Below are positions 63,945-64,000 of a stretch of 64,000 nt of DNA, one piece after another (positions within the stretch are counted from its first letter, which is position 1; each line of letters opens with the position of its first letter). Source of the DNA: Sediminibacterium sp. GTDB lineage: Bacteria; Bacteroidota; Bacteroidia; Chitinophagales; Chitinophagaceae. The position numbers were made by a program, and so were the translations under genes. The stretch spans positions 40,385 through 104,384 of the forward strand of contig QYPL01000018.1 of the NCBI GenBank assembly GCA_007280515.1. The letters run 5' to 3'. The notes under the pieces were generated by a model, which was not told the origin of the DNA, ran no database searches, and worked only from the letters and a program-made list of their open reading frames with translations.

Positions 63945-64000
63945 AAAAATGAATTTATATTAAAAATAAAAAATCCCGCCTCACCCGAAAAATCGGAAAC

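Noticed and set aside
63945-64000. ccga-aaaa-tcgg and poly-A/T stretch at the right edge as a terminator
   Set aside because: The stem is only 4 bp and the neighbouring gene is outside the window, so nothing can be concluded.

Overview
The window looks like an ordinary chromosomal segment of a Bacteroidota bacterium, most likely family Chitinophagaceae or a close relative. Signs pointing that way: low G+C (high 30s by eye), no Shine-Dalgarno motifs before the starts, TAnnTTTG-type -7 promoter elements, a SusC-like TonB plug segment, DUF4369-type TlpA lipoprotein, fused E1 alpha/beta dehydrogenase, KorA-type 2-oxoacid:ferredoxin oxidoreductase, tandem VPS10/BNR proteins, DUF1343 and DUF5117-type proteins. 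No rRNA, tRNA, CRISPR array, phage gene, transposase or integrase was seen. The genus is an inference.

Layout. 1-2.7 kb: end of a PAP2-like membrane protein and an RND/MMPL transporter. 2.7-9.6 kb (minus): TlpA-like lipoprotein, gatB, a plug+PDZ protein and alaS. 9.7-12 kb (plus, one gene minus): M23 peptidase, a small membrane protein, an NTF2-like protein and a DNA glycosylase. 12-15.4 kb (minus): a divergent ppc and a metallo-beta-lactamase-fold hydrolase. 15.4-21.3 kb (minus): a compact mreB-mreC-mreD-mrdA(PBP2)-rodA elongasome operon, then purD. 22.8-24.7 kb: a POT peptide transporter followed by a roughly 400-bp gene-free block with an imperfect tandem repeat and a near-200-bp foldback element. 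24.7-29.4 kb: acs divergent from an MHS-type MFS carrier plus small membrane protein, and an orphan ABC ATPase. 29.4-31.8 kb: eno, a DivIC/FtsB-like gene and nth. 31.9-37.5 kb: korA, polysaccharide deacetylase, Bax-inhibitor-1 protein, fused E1. 37.6-39.6 kb: a YHYH/PEBP pair. 39.8-47.9 kb: M19 dipeptidase, prfA, galE, a PhoR/PhoB-like two-component pair, an MBL hydrolase with pyrD, and a thiolase. 48-54.5 kb: two large paralogous secreted beta-propeller proteins. 54.6-63.9 kb: DUF1343 (NamZ-like), nadE, apaG, icd, E2 (pdhC) and a secreted zinc metalloprotease.

How the genes fit together. Central carbon metabolism is well represented (eno, ppc, acs, icd, E1, E2, korA, thiolase), alongside cell-wall synthesis and recycling (mre/PBP2/RodA, M23, DUF1343, deacetylase), protein synthesis (gatB, alaS, prfA) and scavenging of peptides (POT, M19 dipeptidase, metalloprotease).

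Most interesting signals. (1) Six unrelated genes carry a TAnnTTTG (one TAnnTTCG) element ending exactly 4 nt before the ATG, which predicts leaderless mRNAs. (2) The foldback element at 24497-24693 is a MITE-like or structured-RNA candidate. (3) The YHYH protein has an unusual architecture, with an internal lipobox-like segment and an N-terminal SHD1-like stretch. (4) A TonB-plug/PDZ fusion lacks a barrel. (5) A 19-nt sequence is shared downstream of two terminators. I did not find a clear new defence or mobile system; the window is mostly housekeeping.
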